From Candidatus Methanohalarchaeum thermophilum (lineage in GTDB: Archaea > Halobacteriota > Methanonatronarchaeia > Methanonatronarchaeales > Methanonatronarchaeaceae), in the NCBI GenBank assembly GCA_001914405.1, contig MSDW01000001.1, positions 310,001 through 374,000 on the forward strand: a stretch of DNA of 64,000 nt, given 5' to 3'. Position 1 is the first letter of the stretch. Each line of letters starts with the position of its first letter. The position numbers and the translations under genes are program-made. The notes under the pieces are model-generated. The model was not told the origin of the DNA. It made no database searches and saw only the letters and a program-made list of their open reading frames with translations. Shown here piece after piece: positions 27,498 to 37,518 of the stretch.

Positions 27498-27825
27498 TTT
27501 GATCAAAACTTATCTATTAGTTAAAAATTCAAACTCAATAAAACCACTATGAATTATAATATAGATAAGGACATCAAAAATATGTAAGGCAAGCTCTAAA
27601 AAATTAAGGGATTTTTGAAAAAAATACAATTAAGGCCCAATTACCTTGGATTAAGAAAAATCAATGGAGATCAATATCTCAAGTTGGAGAAAGACCATTA
27701 AAAAGTAAAAATAAAAGTAAAAGTAAGTGACATAGAAATTAAAAGCATTAAAAGAGGACATAGGTTGATTAAGGGAAACAAGTCATATAGTTATTTTTCC
27801 TCGAATATGTGGTTAATAAATTCAA
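27498..27825. other. Intergenic region, no gene seen
   Basis: About 330 AT-rich bases between divergent genes. Short A-rich imperfect repeats (AAAGTAAAAATAAAAG) near 27700 are the only structure noted. It must contain both promoters. Confidence 0.4.
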
Positions 27826-28584
27826 GTGGAGTTAAATAACTCTATGAAGCTTTCTAAAGAAGAAAAAGAACGGTATAGTAGACAACTTCCTGTCCTAAAG
27901 GAAAAAGGACAAGAGAAGGTAAATGATTTGAAGGTTCTAGTTTCTGGAGTTGGAGGTATTGGAGGAACTGCTGCAGAATATCTCGTTAGACTGGGGATAG
28001 GTGAGATAAGATTACTAGATCCTGATACGGTAGAACTTAGTAATCTAAATAGGCAAATCCTCTATAACAAGGATGATATAGGAAGGAATAAGGTTGATGT
28101 TGCATTTGAAAAACTAAAAAAGGTTAATCCAAATGTAGATATTGAACCAATACCTGAAAAACTTAGAAGAGATAATCTACATGAGATTTTTGGAGATATG
28201 GACGCTTTCGTAGATGGATTGGACAATATGCAAGCTAGATATCTTGCCAATAAAGAATGCGTTAAAAAAGATATCCCCTACTTTCACGCAGCATGTGAAG
28301 GATTTGAATCCCGCTTAACGACAATTATTCCAAATGAAACTCCTTGTCTGAATTGTATATATGGGGGGAAGATTGAGATTAAGGAAAAAGAGTATGAACC
28401 AACGGTCGGGGTAGTACCAGGAAAAATTGGAATAATTGAAGTTGAACAATTAATTAAATATTTCTTAGATCTTAAGGGCCTCTTTAAAGATAAATTAGTT
28501 ATATTTGATGAGAAGAATATTAAGCCGAGAATAATAGATCTTAGAAAAAAGAAAAACTGTGAGGTTTGTGGAAGCATCGATTAA
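27826..28584 (+). CDS. E1-like adenylyltransferase (ThiF/MoeB/HesA family)
   Basis: Activates the C-terminal glycine of a ubiquitin-like sulfur carrier by adenylation, serving molybdopterin, thiamine or tRNA thiolation and protein samp-ylation. Motifs are [29 protein letters not shown] (nucleotide loop), [16 protein letters not shown] and [15 protein letters not shown]. Metal-binding cysteines occur in CLNC and CEVC at the end. The 252 aa length fits MoeB-type proteins without a rhodanese domain. No ubiquitin-like gene is adjacent. It overlaps the long reading frame of the next gene but not its likely start. Confidence 0.87.
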   Translation: MELNNSMKLSKEEKERYSRQLPVLKEKGQEKVNDLKVLVSGVGGIGGTAAEYLVRLGIGEIRLLDPDTVELSNLNRQILYNKDDIGRNKVDVAFEKLKKVNPNVDIEPIPEKLRRDNLHEIFGDMDAFVDGLDNMQARYLANKECVKKDIPYFHAACEGFESRLTTIIPNETPCLNCIYGGKIEIKEKEYEPTVGVVPGKIGIIEVEQLIKYFLDLKGLFKDKLVIFDEKNIKPRIIDLRKKKNCEVCGSID

Positions 28585-28615
28585 ATTATGCTTAAAAAAT
28601 TATTTGGAGGATAAA

Positions 28616-29758
28616 ATGCCAGGTTTTAATATTATAACTGAGGAAAAAATAAAATCGGGTAAGGCCACAGATATCTATTTCAGTAGGATGAAAGAGATCT
28701 TAGAAGCCAAGAATAAAAATCCTCAGGTTGTAGCTGAGATTACTGCTTCGACTAGAGGAATACTAGCTGGACTAAACGAAGCTGTTGAATTACTAAGAGA
28801 TAAGCCAATTAATGTTTACTCGATGGAGGAGGGAACCTTTTTTTGGCCTAATGAACCAGTTATGGCGATAGAAGGAGATTATCTTGATTTTTGTGAACTA
28901 GAAACATCTTTATTAGGTTTTCTATGCCATAATTCTGGTGTTGCAACAAAGGCAGCAAGAATAAAGAAAGCCGCAGGAGATACCAGTGTTTTATCTTTTG
29001 GCACAAGGAGACAGCATCCATCCCTAGCAGGTGTCATAGAAAGATCATCTTATCTAGGAGGAATGGACGGCGTCAGCAATGAAGCAGGAGCAGAATCAAT
29101 AGACATAAAACCCAGTGGAACAATGCCACACGCCCTTGTTTTATGCTTTAAAAAGCAAGAGGAAGCTTGGCGATCCTATGATGAGGTTCTAGATAAGGAA
29201 ATACCTAGAGTCATGCTATGTGATACCTTTAGTGATGAAAAAGAAGAGGTAATGAGAGCAGCAAGAGAACTAGGTGACTCCCTCGATGCAGTTAGAATAG
29301 ATACCCCGGGTTCACGAAGAGGAGATCTCAAGGAGATCGTTAAAGAAATAAAATGGGAGTTAGAAAAAAATGGATTTGAAGATGTAGAGATCTTCGTTAG
29401 CGGAGGTCTCGATGAGGAAGAAATCATTAGATTAAAAGAATATGTAGACGGGTTTGGTGTTGGCACATCTGTTAGTAGTGCAGATCCTATAGATTTTGGC
29501 ATGGATCTAGTAGAAGTCAACGGAGAATCTCTAGCTAAAAGAGGAAAGTACAGTGGAAAAAAACAGGTTTACCGCAGCAAAGACTTTAAAGACGAAATTC
29601 TCTTAAGAAGAGAACCCAAACCAAAGGAAAAGAAACCACTTTTAAAGCCATTAATTAAGGATGGAGAAATTAAAAGAGATATATCCCTAAAAAAAGCAAG
29701 AAAAAAAGTTTTAAACAATATCAACGAAATACCATTAAATGAATCCTTAACTACTTAA
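28616..29758 (+). CDS. pncB: Nicotinate phosphoribosyltransferase
   Basis: Salvages nicotinate to nicotinate mononucleotide with PRPP. Motifs are [59 protein letters not shown] and [11 protein letters not shown] followed by [14 protein letters not shown] choose the ATG at 28616 ([12 protein letters not shown]), which follows a GGAGG, giving 380 aa. The longer frame from 28559 would overlap the E1-like gene. The C-terminal 60 residues are a basic extension. The pair probably forms an operon. Confidence 0.9.
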   Translation: MPGFNIITEEKIKSGKATDIYFSRMKEILEAKNKNPQVVAEITASTRGILAGLNEAVELLRDKPINVYSMEEGTFFWPNEPVMAIEGDYLDFCELETSLLGFLCHNSGVATKAARIKKAAGDTSVLSFGTRRQHPSLAGVIERSSYLGGMDGVSNEAGAESIDIKPSGTMPHALVLCFKKQEEAWRSYDEVLDKEIPRVMLCDTFSDEKEEVMRAARELGDSLDAVRIDTPGSRRGDLKEIVKEIKWELEKNGFEDVEIFVSGGLDEEEIIRLKEYVDGFGVGTSVSSADPIDFGMDLVEVNGESLAKRGKYSGKKQVYRSKDFKDEILLRREPKPKEKKPLLKPLIKDGEIKRDISLKKARKKVLNNINEIPLNESLTT

Positions 29759-29804
29759 CATAAAAGACATTTACCTGACCCCTGATCCAGTCCAAAATAA
29801 CTGA

Positions 29805-30123
29805 GTGACTTCCTCCCCTACCAAAATCAAGGGATTTTGGAGGGGGCTTCCAGAGTCAAAGGGGTTTTCTTCCTACCGCTGTCATCCAATCTCAGTCCTG
29901 GGCGGCGCTTATCTAGGAAGCTTTCTATGGGGAGGTTCCCTATTCAGCCAGCGAGCTTGGTAACCAGAACTCTCAATCTGTCCACGGGCTTTTGGCTTCG
30001 GCCACAACCCCTGCCTAGCTTACACCAAAACCTAAGACACGGAGTCATTTAAGCCTTATGGGTTGATTCATCCCCTTCCTAATCAAGAGATTAGGAAAGA
30101 GTCTTCTCAACCACCAAGATAAA
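29805..30123 (-). mobile_element. Family B element, copy 2
   Basis: About 319 bp, nearly the same as 6514-6831 from GTGACTTCCTCCCC to CCACCAAGATAA. It differs by scattered substitutions and a couple of one-base changes. It is the first of four elements stacked between the convergent pncB and cca genes. Confidence 0.78.
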
Positions 30124-30148
30124 AGATCTCTATTAATTAAAATATCCA

Positions 30149-30570
30149 GTGAAGTGACCCCTGCCTAACCTCATATCTGTTCGGTGAGGGGAGGGGCTTC
30201 CCTGTGATCCTTATCCTCGAAAGGGAGTTTGTTTTCCACCAAGCTTCTCTCATTCACACCGTCAACAGGGAACCTATTGCTCTGAGTGAAGTCTGGACTT
30301 AGGGAACAGTTTTCCCATATACTAACCCTAGATGGTTCCTCTTATTCACTTTCGGTTGCTCCACACCAACCACTAAAACCCCTACTCCAGAACCGTTTCA
30401 GGCTTACCCAGAGTCTTTTATAGATAGGATCGCTTTTTGTTCAAGGCAGACCCCCAACCAACTGCCCATTACCCCTAGTTAATACTGGAGCTAAGTAAAG
30501 TGTTACAGCTGATTCATCACCTACCTAAACCACAGATTTAGAAAGGAGTCTTCCCAACCATTTAGATAAA
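30149..30570 (-). mobile_element. Family A element, well preserved
   Basis: About 420 bp. RE at left: GTGAAGTGACCCC, then an imperfect hairpin around CCTCATATCTGTTCGGTGAGG. LE at right: CCTAAACCACAGATTTAG and TTTAGATAAA. It is an inverted copy of 36786-37196 with only scattered differences, including the core read on the minus strand as GTTCCCTGTTGACGGTGTGA. Confidence 0.8.
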
Positions 30571-30670
30571 GATAGAGAACTTAGTGAACTTCGAAAACTA
30601 TAAGCGATTAATTAGATAGTGGTTTTTACATAACAAAAATATAAGAAATTTTAATTTATTTTAATTTAAT

Positions 30671-31246
30671 TTTAGTTTATTTTAGTGGTTGAAAAGACTT
30701 TTTCTTCTATTTTTTAGTTTTTGGGTTGAGGTATGAATCAGTTGTAGCTTTTAAATTGTTTAAATAAATAAGGTAGAGGATAATTGGCTATTGGTAAGGT
30801 TTGTTTGCCTCTTCAAAAGGCGACCTCATAAGTCTTTCTGGTTGGTTAAATCCTTAAATCCTGTATTGGATAAATGTTTTAGAAAGCCTCTATTTAGGGT
30901 AAGGGGAGGGGAACTCCATTTTTTGTTATGGGGGTTAGTTTACGCATTTGATTTGTAGGGTCTTAGTGATTGTTGTGAAGTTTCTTGAAGATGAGCTGGG
31001 TGAAAACTACTTGGTTAGTGTATTTGGCACTTTTTGTGTCTTGGTTCAGTACCTTCTCTTAGGAGTGGATGTTTCCTTGTTGGTTGAGTGAATTTAGAAT
31101 GAGTTCCAATAGAACGGTGAAGCTCTATCTGGGGTAGGGCATACATGGTTTTTTCCCCTACTTAACTCTTAACTGAACGGTGCCGATTCATCCTCCACTA
31201 AAATTAAAGATTTTGGAAGGAGTTTTCTCAACCATTAAGATAAATA
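30671..31246 (+). mobile_element. Composite of two element ends with an IS6-type terminal remnant
   Basis: It opens with an LE (TTTATTTTAGTGGTTGAAAA) in + orientation and closes with an LE in - orientation (AGTTTTCTCAACCATTAAGA). Near the join at 31160-31185 lies ACTTAACTCTTAACTGAACG then GTGCC, which matches the right terminal repeat of the IS6-like element at 41984-42736. The interior is decayed family A-like sequence. It looks like a rearrangement left by an IS6-type insertion and deletion. Confidence 0.55.
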
Positions 31247-31297
31247 AATTATAAATGGGTTGTATTGGATCCCGTTGCTTAATGTCAGTAGGTGGGA

Positions 31298-31706
31298 TTT
31301 AACTTTAGTGCCGAGAAATTTCCTTTCTTTCTTTGATAGGAGGGAGGATGGATCGGCATAGGGTATTTGGGGGGCGATGGGGTTTTTGTTGGGAGGTTTC
31401 TAGCGTATAAGTCGAGTTTGGGTGGGCAAGCACTTGAGTGCAGGGCTCTATCGCAATAGATGTGTGGTGGGGTTGGGGATGGGGGTCCTCTGTGATCGAG
31501 TCCATGACCAAGGCGTATGATGGCGATGGATATGGCTGAAGTACTGGAAACCAGTATTTAAGTCCTTGTGGGATCTGCAATGTTTGGTAGACTGTGTCTG
31601 CCTTTGTTGGACCATTTGGTAACAAGGTATCAAATCTTGGATGCTGGTTTTGTGAATGGATGGAAGAAGCTTCCTAAATCTTTGATTAGGTAGGGGAGAA
31701 AGTCAC
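31298..31706 (+). mobile_element. Family C element, young copy 2
   Basis: Differs from 26421-26829 by a single base (GTTGGACC instead of GTTAGACC) in about 409 bp. Its RE GTCAC abuts the TAA stop of the cca gene. Flanking sequences differ, so this is a dispersed copy rather than a duplication of the locus. Confidence 0.82.
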
Positions 31707-31707
31707 T

Positions 31708-33090
31708 TTATTGGTTTAACCATGGGGCTTTTTTACTTATAAATTTATTTAGTTCTTTGATGTATCCTTTTTTTATTAATTTATCTTGATTTAAGACTTT
31801 TATATTGGTGTTTTGGAGATTTTTTCCTATTCCTGGTTTTTCAGTGTTTGTTATTTTTTTTCTGATCAATTTTAGGGGGTTGGTGAATTTTCTCTTTTTT
31901 TCTACGATCCATCGATCTTCTTCAATATATGGTCCAGAGAAAGTTTTTTCGGATAAGTATTTTTTTACAAATTTTTTGGAATGTTTATTAGAAGTTACTG
32001 GTGGTCCCATGTGTTTACGAACATCTGATAGTGTATTATTCTCTACTTCAATTAATATTAAGGCGTTTTTGTTGTCATAGGCCTCTGTTCTTAAAACTCT
32101 GAATCCTTTTTCTTTTAATAGGCTTTTGATCCATTTCTTAGACTTGTATAATTGTGGGTAGAGAGTGTCTTCTACCAAATCAGGATCCTGAAACTCGATC
32201 CCTAGTAGATAGGAGCATCTTTCACTCAATTTATTTTTGATTTCTTTTTTATCTAGCTTTTTGATTTCTTTTTTATAGAAAAAATTCTTGCTAGGGTTTC
32301 GTAGATAAAATTGACAGGCCGAAGTAAAGTAGCTCCATTTTTCCAATGATAGAGCGGCAGCGACATTTCTGTTAGGGTCAACAGGATCTAAGACAATTAA
32401 TGGTCCTTCAAAATCTTTATTAGTTCCGTGTTCCTCTAGGTCAATTATATCTCCTTTTTTCCAATTCTTTCCTTCTTCAATGGTTTTTTTAAATGCTCCG
32501 TATTTTTCACCCGATCTATCTAATCTATTATAGTGTAATATTAATAACTCAGTTAAATAACCAGAAAATCCTTTGACTTTTAATTTAGAGCCATAAGCTC
32601 TTATACCCTTTATAAATTTTTTTAAAAGCCTAATATTGTCTCTTAATCTATTATTTATTTTTTTTGAAACATATTTGTCATGTAAAGGAGTTCTATCTAC
32701 TGCAGAAGTTACTTCAGTATGATCAGAAGCTCTATAACATGGAACAATATCAACATCAAAATCTTCTAATTGAGCTACTACATACGGATGCTCGGCAAAA
32801 TCCTCCTTAAAGTTATCACACTTTTCTCCAACATACCTAGCTAATTTTAATCCCTTTTCCCTGAATTCATCTTCGTTTAGTTCCCTTGATATTAACATAA
32901 AGACATCGATATCTCTATCACCTGATATCCATGTTCCTCTGGATACGGAGCCAACGACCTGAGGATCTACATCAATACCAAGCTTGTCACCTCCTTCAAT
33001 TATATACTCCTTGACTCTTTCGATAACTTCTTTGGATTTATTTATCTCAGATTCAGTCGGTTTAATATTGTCTAATACTTCATCCAGCAC
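31708..33090 (-). CDS. cca: Archaeal (class I) CCA-adding tRNA nucleotidyltransferase
   Basis: Adds and repairs the CCA end of tRNAs without a nucleic-acid template. The nucleotidyltransferase signature is VGSVSRGTWISGDRDIDVFM, with a third carboxylate in DFDVDIVPCYRA. GIRAYGSKLKVKGFSGYLTE and DPVDPNRNVAAALS are typical of class I archaeal enzymes. 460 aa is normal. This enzyme is needed because the tRNAs in this window do not encode CCA. It overlaps thpR by about 11 bp, forming an RNA-processing operon. An element touches its stop codon. Confidence 0.95.
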   Translation of the reverse strand: MLDEVLDNIKPTESEINKSKEVIERVKEYIIEGGDKLGIDVDPQVVGSVSRGTWISGDRDIDVFMLISRELNEDEFREKGLKLARYVGEKCDNFKEDFAEHPYVVAQLEDFDVDIVPCYRASDHTEVTSAVDRTPLHDKYVSKKINNRLRDNIRLLKKFIKGIRAYGSKLKVKGFSGYLTELLILHYNRLDRSGEKYGAFKKTIEEGKNWKKGDIIDLEEHGTNKDFEGPLIVLDPVDPNRNVAAALSLEKWSYFTSACQFYLRNPSKNFFYKKEIKKLDKKEIKNKLSERCSYLLGIEFQDPDLVEDTLYPQLYKSKKWIKSLLKEKGFRVLRTEAYDNKNALILIEVENNTLSDVRKHMGPPVTSNKHSKKFVKKYLSEKTFSGPYIEEDRWIVEKKRKFTNPLKLIRKKITNTEKPGIGKNLQNTNIKVLNQDKLIKKGYIKELNKFISKKAPWLNQ

Positions 33091-33643
33091 CTAATTCCAC
33101 CTCAACGAGATCAGAATACTCTGGGCCCTGAGGTTTTAATTTACTCTTTTTTAATTTAACCTTTTCTACTTCTATCTCCCCAAAGTAGATACCTTCATCC
33201 TTTTTGATAGTTTCAATTAGGTTGTCCTTGTTTTTACCACTCTTAACACGCCCAATTGTTGCATGAGGAACAAAATCTCTATCTTCTCTTTCAAAACCCA
33301 ACTTAGACATCTCGTCTTCGATATAGTTATTTAGTTCTAAAAAACCTTTCTTCCCTCTATCCACACCAATCCAAACAACCTTAATGTAGTCAAAATTAGG
33401 AAAAACTCCTAGTCCTTCAACAGAAGATTTGAAGGAATCAATATCATTAGAGATTTCTTTGAGAGATTTTCTAATACTATCAACTTTTCCTTGGTTGATA
33501 TCGCCCAGGAATTTCATAGTAAAATGAACTTTTTCAGGATCAACAAATTTTATATCAGCACCACTCTTCTTTAACTCCTTCTGTATTTCGGAAATCTTAT
33601 TACAAAATCTATCCGGCAAATCCACAGCTATGAATGTTCTCAC
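33080..33643 (-). CDS. thpR: RNA 2',3'-cyclic phosphodiesterase
   Basis: 2H phosphoesterase that opens 2',3'-cyclic phosphates, formerly called 2'-5' RNA ligase. Both HxTx motifs are present: HFTMKFLG and HATIGRV. I choose the GTG at 33643 (MRTFIAVDLPD), preceded by GGAGGA, which gives 187 aa; the longer frame adds an unsupported hydrophobic leader. Coupled to cca. Confidence 0.93.
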   Translation of the reverse strand: MRTFIAVDLPDRFCNKISEIQKELKKSGADIKFVDPEKVHFTMKFLGDINQGKVDSIRKSLKEISNDIDSFKSSVEGLGVFPNFDYIKVVWIGVDRGKKGFLELNNYIEDEMSKLGFEREDRDFVPHATIGRVKSGKNKDNLIETIKKDEGIYFGEIEVEKVKLKKSKLKPQGPEYSDLVEVELGAG

Positions 33644-33856
33644 AAAAATTCCTCCTAATAAGAAAAACATATCTCAAAGTAAATAATTTAATTGATTTAA
33701 GAAAAATTAAATTTGGAAGAATACTTTCTGGTGATCTAGAAGTAAGCATACTAGTTAAAAGGCTGAATGTTAAGACCAGACCACCAAAAATTACACATCT
33801 TTTTGAAATTAGATACATTGTTGATTAACAAAAAAAGATATGGAGGAAAATTTGAA

Positions 33857-34402
33857 TTGAAAGTCATTGGATTTATTGGTCGCCAGGCATCTGGAAAAAC
33901 GACAGCTGCAAAAGCTCTTAAGAATGAAGGTATTCCGGTTTATGTTATGGGGGATGTGGTTAGAGAGAGAACTAAAAGTAGGGGGTTACCTCTGACTGAA
34001 AAGAACATAGGAGTAGTAGCAAATGAGCTAAGAAAAGAGAATGGGATGGATGCTATAGCAAAAATATTGATAGAAAAAATAGGGAATTCAGGTTCTGATA
34101 TAGTGGCTATAGATGGGATAAGAGGAATATCTGAAGTTAAAGCTTTTAGAAAAGAATATAAAAGGAATTTTTATTCTATAGCTATAATAGCGGAAGAAGA
34201 AACGAGATTTAATAGAATAAAAAATAGGGAAAGATCGGATGACGCAGTTAATTGGGATAGATTTCGAGAAAAGGAAAAAAGAGAGAATAGCTGGGGGTTG
34301 AATGAGGCTATAGATGAATCAGATTATAAAATTAGAAATGAAAATGGGAAGAATAGGTTTAAAAAAAGAATAAAAGAATTGGTTGATGAGATTAATGACT
34401 GA
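33857..34402 (+). CDS. P-loop nucleotide kinase, UPF0200/dephospho-CoA kinase-like
   Basis: About 181 aa. The P-loop [18 protein letters not shown] starts the protein, followed by [13 protein letters not shown] and [12 protein letters not shown]. The family is archaeal UPF0200, related to adenylate and dephospho-CoA kinases; the exact substrate is unproven. I choose the TTG at 33857, ten nt after GGAGG, because homologues begin just before the P-loop. It overlaps the following DUF54 gene by 8 bp, a pairing common in archaea. Confidence 0.8.
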   Translation: MKVIGFIGRQASGKTTAAKALKNEGIPVYVMGDVVRERTKSRGLPLTEKNIGVVANELRKENGMDAIAKILIEKIGNSGSDIVAIDGIRGISEVKAFRKEYKRNFYSIAIIAEEETRFNRIKNRERSDDAVNWDRFREKEKRENSWGLNEAIDESDYKIRNENGKNRFKKRIKELVDEIND

Positions 34403-34799
34403 AGTTAAAGTAAAGACACCTATCTATCCAACTGAGTCCAAAGAGAAAGTTAAAAAAGCTATTAGAAATTTCTTTCCAACAATTAACATTAAAATACAGA
34501 AAAAAGGTGATATTGATTACTTAACAGGAGATGGAACATTTGATGACTTAAAAAAACTAAAAGAACTGATACTTGAGCAAAAAATCTCTGATACGGCTAG
34601 AAGTGTTCTTAAAAAAAATAGTTTTAAGTTCTCACTTAATAAACAGAGTGCTCTAGTGGAAAAAGTAAACTTCAAGGAAAATGCACCACTTGGCACGATA
34701 TATGTTGAAATAAACGATATAAATAATGAAAATGAACTAATAAACTGGTTAGCACCTAAAACAAAAGACGGTGAACCGATAAGGTCAGAGAAAAGATGA
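34395..34799 (+). CDS. RNA-binding domain protein (UPF0201/DUF54 family)
   Basis: 134 aa from the ATG at 34395. [20 protein letters not shown] and [20 protein letters not shown] fit the small archaeal DUF54 fold. The family has an RNA-binding-like structure but no fixed function. It sits between the UPF0200 kinase and a TIM-barrel gene, overlapping both (8 bp and 4 bp, ATGA), so all three should be co-expressed. Confidence 0.78.
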   Translation: MTEVKVKTPIYPTESKEKVKKAIRNFFPTINIKIQKKGDIDYLTGDGTFDDLKKLKELILEQKISDTARSVLKKNSFKFSLNKQSALVEKVNFKENAPLGTIYVEINDINNENELINWLAPKTKDGEPIRSEKR

Positions 34800-35578
34800 A
34801 TAAAATATTTTTTGCATCTCATACGCTAATAAAAAGAGAACCTTCAGAAGTTGTTGAAGAACTTTACGAAAAGGGTTTCGATGGCCTAGAGATTTTATCC
34901 CAGTCCAAACATGCTCTCGATAATGAAACTATAAAGAAATTTAAAACAGCCATTAAGGATATATCATTTGACTTAACAGTTCATGCACCTTTTAAAGGAA
35001 TTAATTTATCAAGCTTTAATGACAAGATCTGGAATAGATCAATAAAAAAACTAGAGAAGAACATAGAAAAAGCTGCTTCTCTCAAGGCAGAACATGTTAC
35101 TATCCACCCTGGATACACCGAAGAAATGTCGAATTATTTACCTAATGAGGAATGGAATAGGAACTTTGAAGCTTTTAAGAGACTAGCCAAAGTAGCAGAG
35201 GAAAATGAAATAATGATTGGTGTGGAAAATATGCCAAATATGTCTCATCTAAGATATAAGACACCTGAAGAGATAATAGGCCTAATAAATTCAATTGAAT
35301 CAGAAAATCTGTCATTATCTTTTGATGTTGGTCATGCCCATACAAATGGCGTTGTCCAAGAGTTTTTAGAACATTTAGATAAAGTTAGCCATGTTCATTT
35401 ACACGATAACTTCGGAAAAAAAGACCAGCACCTACAGATTGGAAGAGGGGACATTAATTTTGAAACCGTGTTTTCAAAATTAGAGAATTATGATGGAATA
35501 TTCGTAATCGAGGGCAGAAACATAAAAGAAGGTAAAAGAAGTATGAAAAATATAAAAAAATTTAATTTAAGAGCTTAA
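34796..35578 (+). CDS. TIM-barrel AP endonuclease/sugar isomerase-like protein
   Basis: 260 aa. Superfamily motifs are LTVHAPFKGINLSS, VTIHPGYTEEM, IGVENMPNMSH, LSFDVGHAHTNG, HVHLHDNFGKKDQHLQIGRG and FVIEGRN. These match the metal-binding positions of endonuclease IV-type barrels. It is a clear paralogue of 21998-22843, with the same HVHL-D-DxHLxIGxGDI block. The operon with a UPF0200 kinase and DUF54 suggests a nucleic acid or cofactor role, but this is not certain. Converges with the next gene and overlaps its end by 12 bp. Confidence 0.82.
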   Translation: MNKIFFASHTLIKREPSEVVEELYEKGFDGLEILSQSKHALDNETIKKFKTAIKDISFDLTVHAPFKGINLSSFNDKIWNRSIKKLEKNIEKAASLKAEHVTIHPGYTEEMSNYLPNEEWNRNFEAFKRLAKVAEENEIMIGVENMPNMSHLRYKTPEEIIGLINSIESENLSLSFDVGHAHTNGVVQEFLEHLDKVSHVHLHDNFGKKDQHLQIGRGDINFETVFSKLENYDGIFVIEGRNIKEGKRSMKNIKKFNLRA

Positions 35579-36745
35579 TAACTCTTTTAATCTTTCTTCT
35601 CCTTCTCTAGTTCCTCTTGCGATAACAAAATCATTTTCTTTTAATATAGTTTCTGCCGACGGATTGTAGATCCAATTATCTCCTCTTTTTATGGCCATTG
35701 CATGCATACCCGTTTTAGTTTTTAAAGGTATCTCTCCTAGTTTCTTATTAATAACTTCTGACCCCTTTTCTGCCATAACTTTAGTTATAATCTCTTCGCT
35801 TTCTCTGACTGCTAAAGCAAATATAGGATGCAACTCTAATCCCCTTAAAACTATATCAGCCATCTCTCCTGCTGCATCACTTATGATCTCCGAACTTCTT
35901 CCAATCCTTAATAAGCTTCTTAATTTACCTAATTCGCTTTCATCATAGTTTTTAGCTGCTTTTAATACCCAAATTTCTAATTCTGAATCTTTTGTATCCA
36001 TTTTCTCTTCGAGTTCCTGAACTTCTTCAGCTATATCCTCAGTATAGAATAATATTGCTGAGTAAGCTAAACCAGTTGCTAGTTCAGATACATCCTTCAT
36101 TTCTACAGCTATATCAGCTGGTCTACTGTCTACCCCACTGGACTGCACTATATCTGGTTGCTTTTCCTTTCCTGTCAATATCTCGTAAAACCTAGGTAAG
36201 CCTTCTTTCCCTCCTCTAGCTATGACAGTATCATCTTCATCAAGTACATCCGTCTTAACTGGATTATATATCCATTTTTCATTTTTCCTTATGGCAATAA
36301 CCCTTAAACCGGTTTTAGATTCTAATTTTAATTCTCCTAGAGTCTTATTAGTTCCCTTAGATCCTTTTTTTACTTTTGATTTTATTATTATCTCGTTTGC
36401 CTCTGATACATTACCTATAAAATCCTCTGGAAGGTTTTTGTTTTCTAGAGCTAATTTAGCTATGTCTCCTGCTGCATTAGATATTTTTTCTGAAGCCTCT
36501 GCTATTTGAAGAACTGAAGAAAGTTTTTTAGCATCTTCAATATTTCTTGCTCCCATTATAGAAGAAATTCTAATCTGATAGATTAATTCATCCATTCTTT
36601 CTTCAAGCCTTAAAGCCTCTTTAGCTATTTTTTTGTTATTATATATTACAGCAGAATAACTTAGATCTAAAATTAATTCAGATACATCTTTCATTTCCTT
36701 TAAAACTTCTTTTACACTCGAAGGGTTATAGCTAAAATCGTCCAT
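35567..36745 (-). CDS. Duplicated PhoU-TrkA_C regulatory protein
   Basis: 392 aa built from two tandem copies of the same two-domain unit: PhoU-like helical bundle (about 1-120 and 215-320) followed by TrkA_C/RCK_C (about 130-190 and 325-392). The repeat is visible in LRVIAIRKNEKWIYNP versus MHAMAIKRGDNWIYNP, and VIARGGKEG versus VIARGTREG. TrkA_C domains bind small ligands and control potassium or other ion transport. No channel gene is adjacent, so the partner is elsewhere. Soluble, no membrane segments. Confidence 0.88.
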   Translation of the reverse strand: MDDFSYNPSSVKEVLKEMKDVSELILDLSYSAVIYNNKKIAKEALRLEERMDELIYQIRISSIMGARNIEDAKKLSSVLQIAEASEKISNAAGDIAKLALENKNLPEDFIGNVSEANEIIIKSKVKKGSKGTNKTLGELKLESKTGLRVIAIRKNEKWIYNPVKTDVLDEDDTVIARGGKEGLPRFYEILTGKEKQPDIVQSSGVDSRPADIAVEMKDVSELATGLAYSAILFYTEDIAEEVQELEEKMDTKDSELEIWVLKAAKNYDESELGKLRSLLRIGRSSEIISDAAGEMADIVLRGLELHPIFALAVRESEEIITKVMAEKGSEVINKKLGEIPLKTKTGMHAMAIKRGDNWIYNPSAETILKENDFVIARGTREGEERLKELLSS

Positions 36746-36785
36746 TCTATTCTATAAAATAAGATATATAGGACTAATAAATTTA

Positions 36786-37196
36786 TTTATCTATTCATCG
36801 GGGAAGACCCTCTTCTTTTCTTTGATAGGTAGGGGATGAATTCGATGTTTTTTAAAATAAAAAACTAATGTTGTGTTAATGGCAGTTGGTTGGGGGTCTG
36901 CCTTGAACAAAAAGCAATTCCATCTATAAAAGACTCTGGGTAAGCCTGAAACGGTTCTGGAGTAGGGGTTTTAGTGGTTGGTGTGGAGCAACCGAAAGTG
37001 AATAAGAGGAACCATCTAGGGTTAGTATATGGGAAAACTGTTCCCTAAGTCCAGACTTCACTCAGAGCAATAGGTTCCCTGTTGACGGTGTGAATGAGAG
37101 AAGCTTGGTGGAAAACAAACTCCATTCAGGTTAAGGTCACAGGGAAGCCTCTCTTCCTCACCGAACGGATGTGAGGTTAGGTAGGGGTCATTTCAC
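36786..37196 (+). mobile_element. Family A element, reference copy
   Basis: About 411 bp. LE: TTTATCTATTCATCGGGGAA with TTTGATAGG hairpin. The body contains GGAGTAGGGGTTTTAGTGG, GTTCCCTGTTGACGGTG and GAATGAGAGAAGC. RE: GTTAGGTAGGGGTCATTTCAC. It is the inverted counterpart of 30149-30570. Confidence 0.8.
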
Positions 37197-37198
37197 CT

Positions 37199-37254
37199 CT
37201 TTTACCCAAGAAGACTTTTTCCTAATCTTTGATTTAGGTAGATGAGGATGTCAC
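37199..37254 (+). mobile_element. Minimal LE-RE element
   Basis: TTTTACCCAAGAAGAC (LE), hairpin CCTAATCTTTGATTTAGG, TAGATGAGGATGTCAC (RE). It is directly next to the family A copy at 36786, so two elements stand head to tail. Confidence 0.6.
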
Positions 37255-37518
37255 TTATCGGAAAAATACGAAATAAAATTATTTCTTATAGAGTTGAAAG
37301 CAGAAAAACTTGTGTCCTTTAGGCTAGGAGATGAATGCTGAAAACCAAAAAGAATTACGTATTAGAGAAAATTTGTTCTTAGCTGGCTGTTGGCTGGCTT
37401 GCCTACCTTTTTTAAACAAAAAGCGTCCTGTTTTTGCTTACACGAAACACTCAATTTTTCGTGGACTAGAATTGGAGACAAAAGCCAAGTGTAGAGTAGA
37501 TAAGTGGGTAAATAGATA
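37255..37518. other. Unassigned spacer between elements
   Basis: About 260 bp with a 62-codon plus-strand frame (37331-37519) that I do not consider a gene: no family resemblance and no ribosome-binding site. It may be the decayed left half of the following family A element, but no LE could be aligned. Confidence 0.35.
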
